Of a stretch of 64,000 nucleotides of DNA, positions 47,696 to 60,400 are shown one piece after another. The notes under the pieces were generated by a model. The model searched no databases and had not been told where the DNA came from. It saw nothing but the letters and a program-made list of their open reading frames with translations. The DNA lies in contig JAJTTP010000009.1 of NCBI GenBank assembly GCA_023313575.1, forward strand, positions 1,550,001 through 1,614,000. Reading direction: 5' to 3'. The stretch comes from Eutypella sp. D-1. Lineage: Eukaryota; Ascomycota; Sordariomycetes; Xylariales; Diatrypaceae. The translations under genes were made by a program, and so were the position numbers. The first letter of the stretch is position 1; every line of letters begins with the position of its first letter.

Positions 47696-50600
47696 TCAAG
47701 GCGTAGCCTCAAACTCGTCGGCGTCGTCGTGCTCACGATCAGAGCGGACACGCTCGAGCTGGTCGGCGACGTAGCGGCTGAGGTGGACGTTGGCCTCGCG
47801 GACCTCGGCCTCGCGCATGGGATTGGGCGTGTGGTCCTGGTCGTCCGCGCCGTAGACCGAGCGCGCGTCCATCAGCTCAGAACCCGCGCCGTCCTCGAAG
47901 TCGCTGCGCGCCCCGATCGATCGCACCGTCGCCATCGACGACCGCCGCCGGTGGTGCATGCTGGGCTTCTTTGGCCCCGAAGTGCCCACCGGGTGGAATC
48001 CTCGAGATAGGATATCGTCAAAGTAGTGCGACATCCCCGCCGTCGGCGTGCGCGGTGTCTGCGGCAGGCGGCAGCTAATACTAAAACGGGGGTGCAGAGT
48101 CAGTAAAAGGAAACGGCCAATTTTCACCTGTAGCGTACATATACACTATATGAAAGAGGGAGAGGATGTCTTGAACTTACCCCGTATCGTGGATCATCCG
48201 GGCGATAAGCCCCGTCCAGCCGCACTGGTGCGAGGCGCCGAGTCCCCGGCCGGAGTCGCCGTCGAAAAATTCGTAGAACCAGAGGTGGTCCTTCCAGTGG
48301 GGGTCGTAGTCGAGAAGGTCGCTTCCGGAGTTCACGCTGCGGCGACCATCGTCTCCGCGGGCGAAAAGGTGCTGCAGCCGGTGCTGGACCTCCTCTGATA
48401 CGTGGCCCAAGTGCATGAAATCCCCGGAGCCCGTCGGGCACTCGACCTTGAAGTTCTGGCCGTAGAACAGATAGAATCGCTGCAGCGACTCCACCAGGAG
48501 GAAGTTGACCGCCAGCCAGATGGGACCGCGCCAATTGCTGTTGCCTCCGAACAGCCCGCTGTCCGAGTCCCCGGAGACGTATCCCACAGTGAACTTCTGC
48601 CCGTTGACCTCCATCGAATATGGGTTTTCCTTGTGGTAACGGGAGAGTGACCTAATCCCGTGGTCGCTGAAAAACTCATCCTCGTCCAGCATACGCTTCA
48701 GGATCTTTTCCAGCCTGTCTTTGCTCACCAGAGATAGCAGAATGCGGTTTCCCTTGCCTCTCTTCCGGATGCTTGCCATGTTCCTCTCTGCCAAGTCGGG
48801 ACGGTTCTCGATGAACCAGTCCACCCGCTTCTTGAAGGACGGCAGTTTGTTGATCAACTCGGGTTCTAGGGTCAAGGTCGCATATAGGGGAATCAGGCCG
48901 ACCAGAGACCGAACGGGAAGCTGCTGTACCCATGGGCTTCCCCACGAGATAGCATCATAATAAAATCCGTCTTCCTCATTCCAAAGCGATTTCTCACCGA
49001 TGCCAGCCTTGAAGGTCATAGCATCACTGATAAATATGAAATGCTCGAAGAACTTGGAAGCGATGTCCTCGTATATGCGCCTATGCTTGGCAAGCTCAAG
49101 GGCGATGTTGAGCATGCAAAGGGAATAGAAGGCCATCCAGCCCGTACTGTCAGCTTGCTCTAGAACACCACCGGTAGGCAGAGGTTCCGAGCGGTTGAAG
49201 AGACCAATGTTGTCGAGGCCGAGGAAACCACCCTCAAAGACGTTCTTCCCGTCCATGTCCTTTCGGTTGACCCACCAGGTGAAGTTCAGGAGCAGCTTCT
49301 GGAAGACTCTCTCGAGGAAGTCGAGATCTTGCCTACCATACATCTTCCGCTCGATCTTGAAAACACGGAATGTTGCCCAAGCATGCACAGGCGGGTTTAC
49401 ATCGCTGAAGTTCCACTCATATCTACTTCACATTAGCTACTCCTCCTAAATAGGAGGTTCAAGGGTGACATACGCCGGAAGTGCGCCATTGGGATGGCAA
49501 TACCATTCGCGTGTGAACAGGTCAATTTGCTTCTTGGCAAAGTCGGGGTCAATCATAGCCAACGGGATACAGTGGAATGCGCTGTCCCACACGGCAAAGA
49601 ACGGATACTCCCAGGAGTCCGGCATAGACAGGACGTCATCGATGTATAGATGTCTCCATTGCTCGTTTCTGATGGACTTCCTCTCCGGGGGTGGCGGGGG
49701 CTGGGCTGGGTCACCGTTGGCCCATTGCTCCCAAATAAACTGGTAATGCTGTTTACACCACATCATGCCCGCAAATGCCTGACGCTGGATGTTACGTAGA
49801 TCGTCAGACATGGGCAGGGGGCTAATCCGGTAGTAGAAGTCATCGGCCTCCTCTCTCCTCTTCTCCACGATGTCATCGAATAATTCTTCGTCGAGGTACG
49901 TCTCGTTCTTTCTCGAAAACCGGAACCGGACAACTGTAGTATGGTGTCAGGCAGATAGTCCAAAATATCTCGCTAGAGTGATACAAACCTGCACATTCAC
50001 CTGGCCCAACACCACCGGACTCGTTGAATTGGAACCACGCTGCGCATTTGGTACCAAACTTAGCAGGGTTGACAGCTCCCCTCTTGCCGTTGACGATGTA
50101 GTTGTGGAAAGCATCCTTCACGTATGGAACCTTGTTCTTTACGTCATAGAGGAGCTCGGTATTGGTGTCATTGTCAGTGAAAAGGAGCTCAGGCTGCACG
50201 TCATCGCCGCTGGTGCCAACGCCGGGCGAGGGTGACAACAGCAAGTAGCGTTCACCAAGCTTGTGGTGCTTGGAGCGAGCCATGTTCTCGGAGTATTCTG
50301 CGATGGAGGGCTTCAGCTTTTCATCTTCTCTTCCCCAAGCCCAAGTGTTTTTGAACCAGACGTGCGGGACGATGTGAAGCGGGGCCGGGTCAGGGCCTCT
50401 ATTCCAAGCAGTAACCCGGAAGAGAAGCTCGTCAGGGTCATCATCTTCTTTGGCTGTCTCAATGACGATATCCCAGTACCGGTCGTCATCGAATATCTCC
50501 GTGTCGATTATCTGGTATTCCTTGTCCTGTCTCGTCCTCCTGGCGTTCTCCTTGAGTAGGTCGTCGTAGGGAAAGGGTCTCTGGGGGTATTTGTAGAGGT

Positions 50601-51382
50601 ACTTCATATAGGAGTGCTATGGAAATGTAAGTTGAGTATATCGGATGGGAAATACGGTGATTAAGATGGTCTTACGGTCTATCATAACGAGGTTAGCATG
50701 TTATCAGAGCATCTAGTGGACTATGAGTTCACGTACTGGAGTATTGTCAAGGTGGAAGTGGGCTTCCTTGATGCTTTCACCATGGTTTCCCTGGGGATTC
50801 GACAAGCCGAATAGTCGTTCCTTCAGAAAGGGGCTTAACAGCTCTTAGCTAAGGAGGCTCTCTATTAGATTGGGGGGGTGGCCTTGACTCACTCTTCCTC
50901 GTTCCAAAAAGCAAAGGCAATTTGCTGCAAGCCATGTGTGTCCGAGACACCAGCGATTCCATCCTCGCCCCAGCGGAAAGCTCGAGATCGGGCCTGGTCG
51001 TGGGTGAAATCTAAGGAGGGGTTAGGGGGTTAAGACCGCACATCAGCACCAGCACGAGTGGTATGAGTTTATAGACAATAGGACAGTTAAAAGGACGGGA
51101 ACACTCACGACTCCAGGCATCACCATCAGAGCTGTAGTCCTCTCGAACTATGGCACACGGAAAGCTGTCAGCTATCTACGGGGAAACCCCTATCAGGGGG
51201 GGGGGGGGGGACAGTTATCACGAGAGAGAGAGAGAGAAGTGAGTCTCTGGGGGATTACCTGTTGCCCACTGCCTCTCAGAAACATAGGGACCCCATTTCT
51301 TCCAGTACTTTTCGCGGTTACGATCCTCCTCGAGGCGCTTCTCCTCCGCCGTTAGGAACGAGTGACCGTCGAGTAGAACCAT
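47696..51382 (-). CDS. GH63-like protein, yeast YMR196W type
   Basis: Nine minus-strand exons: 51382-51259, 51147-51109, 51010-50893, 50833-50737, 50678-50676, 50616-49989, 49933-49474, 49422-48181 and 48080-47696. All junctions keep phase and give 1031 residues. The protein belongs to the glycoside hydrolase 63-like (alpha/alpha)6-barrel group. Landmarks are [90 protein letters not shown] and [14 protein letters not shown]. There is no signal peptide, so it is probably cytosolic. The substrate is unknown; relatives include mannosylglycerate hydrolases. The inferred fifth exon is 3 nt and supplies the Thr in TPTHSYMK. The last 128 residues form a Ser/Arg/Asp-rich fungal tail. A predictor that merges the short introns would disrupt or shorten the N-terminal half. 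Confidence 0.92.
50676..50678 (-). other. 3-nt microexon of the GH63-like gene
   Basis: On the minus strand, ACC lies between a 58-nt intron (GTACGT ... GCTAAC ... GATAG) and a 59-nt intron (GTAAGA ... CTCAAC ... CATAG). Both neighbouring exons end or begin in phase 0, so ACC adds exactly one Thr, turning TP-HSYMK into TPTHSYMK. Without it the whole interval would be a single 120-nt intron, which also keeps frame. Inferred from splice signals; transcript support is absent here. Confidence 0.7.
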
Positions 51383-54183
51383 CCTGGCAGCGCCGGGTCT
51401 ATAGTAATAAAACGTCGGGGGCTTGACTCAAGGTAAGATCAATGTAGAGTCGAAATCTAAGTACCTAGGTTATGGGGGTTATAGTTAAGCTCTTTGACCT
51501 CCGTAGGCTTTTCTTTTCTCTTTCAATTCTTTCTTCTTCTTCTTCGACCGACGGCTCTTATAGACTTCCACAACACGACAGCAGTAACAGCAGTAACAAT
51601 AATAGCGATCGTAAGGGAGTATACACGGGATGGCTAGACTCGAGGGGGAAGATGACAAGAAGAGAGATATGGTAGTAGCAGGAGTAGAAGTAGCCAACAA
51701 AGAAAAACGTCAACAGATTTGAAAATAGAAGTCAGACTTCCCAACAAGGAGCTTAAAATTGTAGATGTTGATCAATCAGGTACGGGGAAAATATTCCCAG
51801 GTTCCATCAAAGGTTTAACAAGGTTGACTAACATGACAGCCCAAACAGCCCCAAAAGAAAACAAACCTACCACCTCCTCTGAGCAGGCAAGGAAGGCGAC
51901 TTCTACTACTCACTTAGGTACATAAATAAGTATGCAAGCTATCCATTTAGATGTGACTAGTTTAGGTAGTTAGGTACCGAAGCAGCAAAGAGGAGCGATA
52001 GGAGCGATGAGAAAAGCTAGGAAAAAACTACCTAATGTGCCTATGGGAATATGCCGCCGCCCTACTATCCCAAAGAAACCCGCAATATTCGGTCGTTCTA
52101 GGCTCCCTGAACTGACAACGAAGCATAAGGAGGGGGACCGGGGCAACGGGGGGAAGACGGATGATTGGATTCCTTACATGTACTTGATCACACGTAACAC
52201 ACACGCGTCTATACCAGTCAGATATATCAGATAGAAGAAGAAGAGAGGGGCAAAAGCGGCGGGGTGGCAGAAAGAGGGGGGGGGGGGGGGTTTTACTCCA
52301 GTAAGTGAGTGGGTTTTTTTTGGTTGGCAAGTTGGGAAGATAAGTTTTGTTTACTTTTGTAAGTTTAGGCCGATGGAACTTTGCATATGATGCAATCAAT
52401 CAAAATCCGATGTTATGAAGAGAAAAAAAAGGAACAAAGAAACCCAAAACCAAAATGAGAGTGCCAAGTGCATTCCAGTTTCCCTCCAAATGTCCCAAGT
52501 ACAGTACGTGGGGTGGGAGTGGGAATGGAGGGGTCAAGTCGGGGAGTACATAAGCTGGAAGGTCTAGTCTAATCCTTAGTGAGGGGTACTAGTTAAGCAT
52601 GTGAGACTTCCTCCGTCGGGTGCAGGGGGGAGGGGGGCGGCGGAAGTGTTAAGCGCCTTACACATGACATCATTCGCCCGTTTCCTATTTTTCCTTCATC
52701 ACTACTTCTTATCGAGCTACCAGCCAACCAGCCTTTCCCACTTGCCCACATATCGAATTTTGGCAAGGCCATCGCAAAAAGCGGCTCCTCCAGGCAAAAA
52801 GGTGGGAGAGGGGGTTGGGGGGACAGTCAGCAAGGGTATGTAGGGGGCACGCCATTTGGCTGTTGCTACCCTGCAATCCTTAGCCTAGACCAAAGGTCCT
52901 TATCGTCGTCGATATCGACCGTATGCAAGGCAATCAAGTACTTAGATATCCCCCCATCGCCATCGCATCTCGATCGTGATCTAGGCCCCTCGCACCTCGC
53001 AAAGAAAAGAGAAGGGCAGAGAAGAGAGAAAAAAAAAAGGGAAATATTCAAGAACCTATCTGATAGAAACTTAGAGGACAGTATGTAGTACAGCCTGATA
53101 AACAGCCCGGTCCCCTGATATATAATATAAGGTAATAAAGGCCATTAAATACTGTACCCGATCAGAAGAGACTTCCTCGACGGCTTAAGCAAGACCAAAG
53201 CTGCCCAACTGGGGGGGGGGGGCACAACTACAGTATTTAAGCTGTAAAGTAGGTTTCTATCGACTCCGATAGGAATCCAGTAGACTACAGGCACGGCCAA
53301 GCCAAGAAATCAGCCAATTATATATGATAAGACATATACGACGTGCCGTACAGCACGCACGTAATGCCAGCTAAATGCGGGTAGAAATAAAAGGTTATGG
53401 AAATACCTGGACACATCTATCGCACGTAGTGTTTACTAAGAGAATGCTTTAACCATCGCGGGGTCTAGAACACATATATTACTGAATAAAATATATAAAT
53501 ATATATATATATATATATAACAAAATCCATCGCTATCGTCTATGTAAAAAACAAGATAAAAAAATCTCCCTCTAGGAGTTTTTTTTACATAGTAAGATAA
53601 AATGTCTTTAAAAAAAGAATTTGGTTGAAGTTGTCGTTTCATAAACCAGCCAGCGTCTTCTCCTTCTCTCTCACACACACTCTCTACTTCCATTCTTTCA
53701 TGTCTACTAACCATGTAAGTAAGACGAAACACACGACGAAACATATCTCCATCCTCTCGCCAAACCCCTTGTCTCTTTCTCCCTCTCCTCTCCATCCCTT
53801 GGCATACATTTTTATGCCTCGATAGAAGGAGAAGAACCATCTTCAGGGGAGGGGGGGACCCAAGTTCGGTATAAAAGGAACTAGCCAAATCAACCAGCCA
53901 GAGCCATCTAGCCAAACCAATTAATCCGTACGCCTGCCCTATCCATTTCTCGACGTGCCCCTCGGCAGGAGAGGTGAGCCTTCTTCAACCTTCAACCTCA
54001 TATCTGCGACGCACCCGGCAGCAGATGAACCGGTCGACCAGGGGCGTTTGGCAGCTTCATGCCACCAGACTCATTCATAGGAAGTGGCTTGTGCTTGCAC
54101 TATAGGGGAAGAAGACCTTCAGGTTAGCCTAATGCCCTTACGTAAGGGAAGTAAGAACTCGAAAGAGAAAGAAAAAAACTCGC
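51383..54183. other. Spacer between the GH63-like and RasGEF genes
   Basis: Upstream region of the GH63-like gene and 3' flank of the RasGEF gene. It contains G runs (52276-52290, 53212-53222), an AT repeat at 53499-53519 and purine-rich zones. A 159-codon minus-strand frame at 53436-53915 ends in a translated AT repeat and is not a credible gene. No other coding evidence is seen. Confidence 0.55.
53499..53519. repeat. AT dinucleotide repeat
   Basis: About ten AT units in the AT-rich spacer left of the RasGEF gene. Confidence 0.9.
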
Positions 54184-57100
54184 TTACTTCGCAAACCAGG
54201 GAAACTTCTTCTTTCCGGTGTCTACCGCGGTCCCCGTAGGACTCTCGATCTGAACGCTGCGCTGATATATTTCCTAAGAGCACGAAAAAGGTTAGCCTTG
54301 GCCCCCAACCATCTACGCCTAGCCTAGCCCCTGGGCAGCCAGCCAAGCCAGACCAGCTTCATTGGGGCGACTTACCTCTTCATCGGTAGGCATGAGACAA
54401 TCCAGGATTAGCTCCCTCGCCGTGTCGTGTTTCGAGAGATTCGGGTAGGGCGCGCTCTGGCTCTTCATGATAGGCAGCAGCACCTCGCCCAAGATCTCGA
54501 ACTTCTTCCAGTTGATCCGGTCGCCCTCCTGTCCTACAAACGTCATGCCTCCCTCCTCTGCCGAGACCAGGTCCCTTCGGTGTAACGGTATGAAGGGGAT
54601 GCGCGGGAGCGGGGAGTTCTCCCAGGCCAACCGGTAAGCGAAGTGACTCTTCTGCGTTCCCATGAGCAGCACCAGCCTCGCGAATTTCTTCTGCACGTCG
54701 GCGGGCACGAGTCCCCGCGTCTGTGCCAGACGGTGTACGGCTGTGCCGTTGATGCCCGCGAGCACCGCTGCGAGCCCGTTGTAATTATTCAGTTGCCGCA
54801 GCTTCCATGCGATATTCATGAACTTCTCCAATATCTGTGCCCGATGCTTGGGCTTGTCCCGCATTAAAATCATATTCGAAACCCATTTTGCGACGTGGTT
54901 GAAGTGCCCGATCATGCGGTTCACATTCTTCATCGCCTTGCACTTCTCCTTTTGGTCAGCAGATAGACTGACGTGCCGGACCAAGTCTCGTATGCGAATT
55001 GACGAAAACATGACCCAATCGATCCTCGTGATTTCATCTGCGATGTCTTCATCTCCGGTGTCCATGAATATGTGATACCGAAACTTCGTAAGTGGGAGCG
55101 TGGACGTTGGGATCATTGTCGACGCCTCGCGCTCATAGTCCTCATATGAATGGAACTGGAAAGAATGTACCTTTCCGGCTACTCCGTAGTCCGTTTGTAG
55201 CGACGAGCTTGCCGAGGGGCGTCGCTCGACCACGTCATCTACGGTCAGAGAATTGAGGTTATCGCTAAAATCGCCGTGCTTCGCGGATGACTCGGCATCC
55301 TTCTGATCCTGACTTTCTTCAGACTCGTCTTCCTTAACCCAGCCTGCATCATCGTCCTCGACTATATGAGTATCTAGAGTTTTCCGCATCTGCTGGGCTG
55401 CCGCCGCAAAAATCGGCTCTGTAGATAGATGTTGAATAAAAGTGTCCAGCCTCCGCCTCACCGACGGCCGCGCAAAATCTGAGGGATAGGCCGCCACCCA
55501 CTTAGCAACGATCTCAATGATGCGTAACTGTGTGGATGTCTTAGCGAGGTAATGAATAGATTTGTCTTCCTTGACACGGTCCAGCCTAGTCAGGATAGAC
55601 GAGAAAAGCTCCCCTGGAGCGGCAAACTTCCGGTACAAGCACAAGAAGATATCGGCGAAGTTGCTGTCCGCCCTCGACATCCTTGGTGCAAGAAGGCGGT
55701 CGACCAACTCGTCGAAAGTGATCCCGACCTTTTTATTTGGTCGGTCGAATACCATATTGTCAGACTGTGGCGGGATCGGTAGCTCTTCGGAGTACCCAAA
55801 GGCATCCGCGTCCGGTTCTTCGATCTCCAGGAACGATGCTGCATTTTGGGTACGGTCGAGCCTGATACCTGTGGTACGAAGCATACTCGATACCGTCTGC
55901 GATGCTTCCTCCTCCGTAGGATCCGGGAAATAGTTTGGTGCATGGCCCCCTATCAGTTCGTGCCGAGGCGATCGTGAAAGGGTTCTATCCGCACCCGGTG
56001 CCGCAAAGCCGCGAATGAGAGACATGTCCGAACTAGCACGGCTATGTTTACTATGCTGGCTTATAGGCCGCGGATTCGCCGCTTCTATGGGAGCATCAAG
56101 GTGGGCCGCAGAGGCTGCTCGCCGCCTCTGTCCCGTCCCATCTGGGCTTTCGGGGTCTACTAAAATTAGCGTCGGATTTGAAGTCACATCCGGCCCCCCG
56201 GCTTATCCAACCAGACACGAAAAAAATAAAATGGCATCTTCCACTTACCTTGACCCTTGAGCACTAGCGCCTTGAGTAAAGTAAACAGGGACATCCTCGC
56301 CGTCTCCGGCTTGCTAGAGGATGTCTTGAAGGTCGCTAAGCATGACTGGCAGGTGGCAGCAACAGCCTCCGTATCTATTTGTTTCGAGGGATCGGAATTG
56401 TCGCATTTCGTAGCTACGAGGACAGCGGGCAGCGACGAGTTCACGAGCGCACCTGCGCAAAGCGTCAATCCACCACCCATTTCAAAAGTATAACTCCGAA
56501 ATACCGAACACCGAACACGTCTCTTAAAAATCACCTCCTCTCACGACAGTCTTTCTATCAACATATATAGGATGACTTACTAAGGGTCTGGGGAAGCTCC
56601 TGGATACTATCACGGTTCGTGACATCGTATAATAGCAACACACCGTGGATCCGGGGCATGATAGCACCGCCCATCTGCCTCGGCCATTGTATCTGACGAT
56701 CGGGATCCACGTCGAAGTATTCAAGGTCCAATTCGAACAGGGTTACGGCATATGGTAGGTTATCGATGTTGATGCGGGCGGTTGTGGCGTTCGGACCCGG
56801 GGTTCGGGGTAGGGACATGGCACGTTGTATGAAATGGGTTTTGCCGACGCCATTGGCGCCTATGACAGCAATGTTTAGATATTCCATGGTGTTGTTGTTA
56901 CTCGCACGGGGCTGTTTATTATGCATGCAACGCAGGTTAGCCACCACACCAAAAAGCCAATGATCGAACAAACCTCCCCCACTCGTCTTCGTCAGCTCTC
57001 AGATTACTCGTACCAAATCATACAACTCGGAAGATATTAGCGACTCTTGATACCGAGCTAATCTAGGTCTCGATGTCGATGTGTCATTGCGGGGCACAAG

Positions 57101-57460
57101 TCTGGTACTGGAATTAGAAGGTCGCCTATCCTCGTCTACCTTGTCGGTTCTATCGGGTGGATGATATCGTCGGAAGAATGGGTCGTTGGTTATAGAATCG
57201 AAGGAGTCTCGGGAGTTGCGGGAGCTCTGTGCGTCTTCTCTAGCTTCTCGAGCTCGGCGATGAGTGGTCGCTTTGGGCGCACCCGGCCCGCTCGCATCTG
57301 GAGAGGGAGATTTAGACGGTCTGGTGGCGGGTTGACGTCTACACGGCGACGTACCCGGAGACGTGCGCCGCTGCGGCCGCGTAACGACAGCAAGATCGGA
57401 TGTACTAGAATCACCTAAGACCTTGTGAGAACGCCGTCCATCTGAATCGGCAAAAGCCAT
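54184..57460 (-). CDS. Ras-like GTPase domain fused to a RasGEF
   Basis: Minus-strand exons 57460-57014, 56911-56581, 56452-56249, 56201-54376 and 54273-54184 give 965 residues. Order of parts: a disordered Ser/Arg/Pro-rich N-terminus (1-149); a small-GTPase-like domain (about 158-310) with P-loop GANGVGKT, the base-recognition motif TKCD and a SSSKPETAR segment in the place of the SAK motif; a Ser/Arg linker; a RasGEF N-terminal module from about 485 (FDELVDRLLAP); and a Cdc25-type catalytic domain from about 715 to 940 (RIRDLVRHVSL, FNHVAKWVSNMIL, KFMNIAWKLRQLNNYNGLAAVLAGI). The C-terminal exon ends KKKFPWFAK. Such fusions are known in filamentous fungi and should activate a Ras- or Rap-like GTPase at membranes. 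The usual DxxG motif is not recognisable in the GTPase part, which may bind nucleotide without hydrolysing it. Confidence 0.92.
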
Positions 57461-60400
57461 GATGAGGCATACGAATAAAAGATAATAATAATAAAACAAG
57501 AGATATGTATACGCTGCTACAGTAAGCTGGCTGGATATAACTGGACCAGACCAGACCCACGATGCGGCAGGTTAAGGAGAGCTAGGAAAGGAGAATAGAG
57601 ACACAGATGATAAAAGCACAATGGCTACATACGAAGCACGGCCTGTAACTTGCTTCTCTCTTCTGGCCTTGCAACTCGTGGTCATGCAGTTTGCACGAGC
57701 CAACAACCGGACAGGGGGTTAGGAGGGATGTGGGAGGGCCAGAAGCACCGGATGGGTCCAAGGTGAGGCGTGAGGCGCGAGGAGGAGGCGGCGGCGGCGG
57801 CGGCGGCAACAGGCGATAGGCGACAGGCGACAAGCGACAGACAAGAGGTGATAAAACAGGAGACACACGATAACTACCCAGGCAACTAAAGCGGGCGAGC
57901 GCGCGGAGGTATGTACTAAAGACTAGTTACTAGGTGGCCGGATGGCGGATCTGTTGCAAGCTGGTTCGTTTCGTTACGTTTTGGTCGACTTTGTACTTTT
58001 ATGCGAAAGGTCTACCTAGGTAAGGTTAGAAGAGAGCATGATAATTGGATGGATCGCCCACTAGAATAGCTGTCAGATGGCGGCAGCGGCAGTGGCGGCG
58101 ACAGTGACACTGACAGTAACGGTGGCAGCGACAGTGACAGTGACAAGTCACAGTACAGTACGACGAACGAGCGAGCGATGGCGGCGGCGACCAGACCAGG
58201 GGGGGCGCAGGTATGTAGTGCGCAAGGTATGCTGGTAACTACAATGTAGAGCAGAGCAGGGAAGAGCAGTGCGGCAGTGCGCGCGTCCAAGCTTCAGTCT
58301 GGCATTTGTAGCAGTACGGGTGTAGCTTTTCAGGGGTCCATTCGTATAGATGTGGGTTGGTTTAAAGAAGTCAAAACAACCTAATGTTGTCGGGGGGGAG
58401 GAGGGTTTAGTTATCGCCAGCTGAGATAAAAAAAGATTAAAAAAATAAGAGAGGTTGATGTAAATATCTGGGTTTATTGACTTGGACCTATTGGAGTAGG
58501 AGGTTGATTCTTTTTAAGTTACATAGACTATTCCTATCAAGTAGAGTAGTACCTAGGTAGACTGGTAGAGAGATGATGGTAACCTGATAGATTTCCAACT
58601 GACTCTGGGTAGAGGTACCTAACGCGTGGCAGCTAAGAGGGGTGATATACGTAGATACCTAGAGGTAGGTAGGTACCTTACCTCGCTGCACCTTCTTTCC
58701 ACCTTCCCTTACCTTGCTGGGCTACAACCCGGGCTACAACCACCTAAATATGCATTGATATACAGATCTGGTTAGGCCAATTCCGGTCCCTCATTATGCC
58801 AATTGGCATCTTATTACTTTTCTTGTATTAGCGCTACCGGCAGGTTGGAAGTTGCAGATGCCATTTCGTATATAAATTGGGGCGCCCTAACCTGGAAGCA
58901 ATACCTGTATTCCCCGGTGGCGAGCTGGCTGCCTCTCATAGTGGACTGGCTGGTTCCATATTAGTTATTTACTTAGGTACTTAACAGCAGCACTTAAGCA
59001 AGTTCAGTACCTACATATCATGTTGCGGGGCGGGGTTCCGGTGACAGTTGTATGTAATAGGTGAACTGGTGAACTTGGTAACCTCCCTCCCGGTCTGAAG
59101 TTGGTTACAACCTTGACAGCCCTAGAGCGGATGCTTCTCAGGTTGACTGCTTAAGTATCTCTTCCGCACCCCACACATTCGAAACTTGGCCCGAAGGGTT
59201 TCATCTATGACATGTTCCAAGTTTGTTACTTTTGTCAATTAACTCTTTACAGCCCAGCAGCAGCCCAGCCCAGCCCAGTCAGCCAGCCACCTTGCCCTGA
59301 TAAATAATAAATATCATATCTAATTACCCCATACTTAGCTACATCGCGTAATTTTACACCGCAGATCACTATTTTTGGTACTTTACATCGTACCTTAACT
59401 AAATATACCGGGATCAAATGAGCTATATCTGCCTCACCACCAATAGCTCCAATCCTAAGCCTTTACTTCGATGTGGCTTACACAAGTCGACAAAGACTAT
59501 GCCCATGCCCATAGTTAATGGCATTGCTTACTACCTAGGTGTTCTATTCCGCCGAGTCCGTATATCGTATATAAACTTGAAACTGCCCAGATTGGTGTAT
59601 AACAACCAGAAGTCTACATACATATACCTAGGTAGGTAGGTATAATGATGGTAGTGAGACTATCTACTGTTTATTTGAGAGCACTACCACTTTTGCTACC
59701 CGACTCCAAATGCCAGGGAGAAGAAACCCCCCCCCCCGGCCAAATCTCCACCTTGCCTGCCAGACAAGTTGGAGATGTCAACATATCAAAATATGAGTCT
59801 AGGTAACATAAGGAGAAAGAAATTCTCGGTCCGCAACCACGTGGGAACTGTGGAGCGGGAAACAAATACCGTACCTACATACATACCTACCTACCTATAA
59901 TACATACAATCCGGAAGGCTAAATCCACGTGCCGAATGCGGAGATCCAGTTCGACTTGCTCCGTTCGGGACCTCGGCTTCGTCCCTTTTTTCGTTTCCCC
60001 TGGGCAATCTTTACTTTACTTTACCTACCTAGGTAGGCAATTAAATGGGATATCCAATTCAATAGTTCTTTTTGATTTAATCATGAACTTTCGGACATAT
60101 CGAGTGCACTACGCGTCTTCCCCCCTCTCTTTCCTTACGCGGCCAGGAATCAAGCAATCAAGTCAAAAAGATGCACCGGTGATGAGCTGGGAATCCGCCC
60201 GACCAGCTGCAAGGGGGTTAGGTAGTATGTAGTTACATGATCTGCACAGGGACCCTTAGCCCCAATGGGCTTGGCAATGGCAATATACCAAGCTAGCTCC
60301 TACGAACAGCAGACGCTCCTCAATTCGAGTAGTTGATATGAATACCAAGTTGCCTATCACTACGAGAAGGTGGTGATTAATGGGTATAGATTGACCCGAG

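Noticed and set aside
48177..49388. GH63-like gene as separate short genes
   Set aside because: Splice sites join all segments in phase into one 1031-residue protein with family motifs in order.
53436..53915. 159-codon minus-strand open frame
   Set aside because: Its C-terminus is a translated AT repeat, composition is not coding-like, and no domain is visible.
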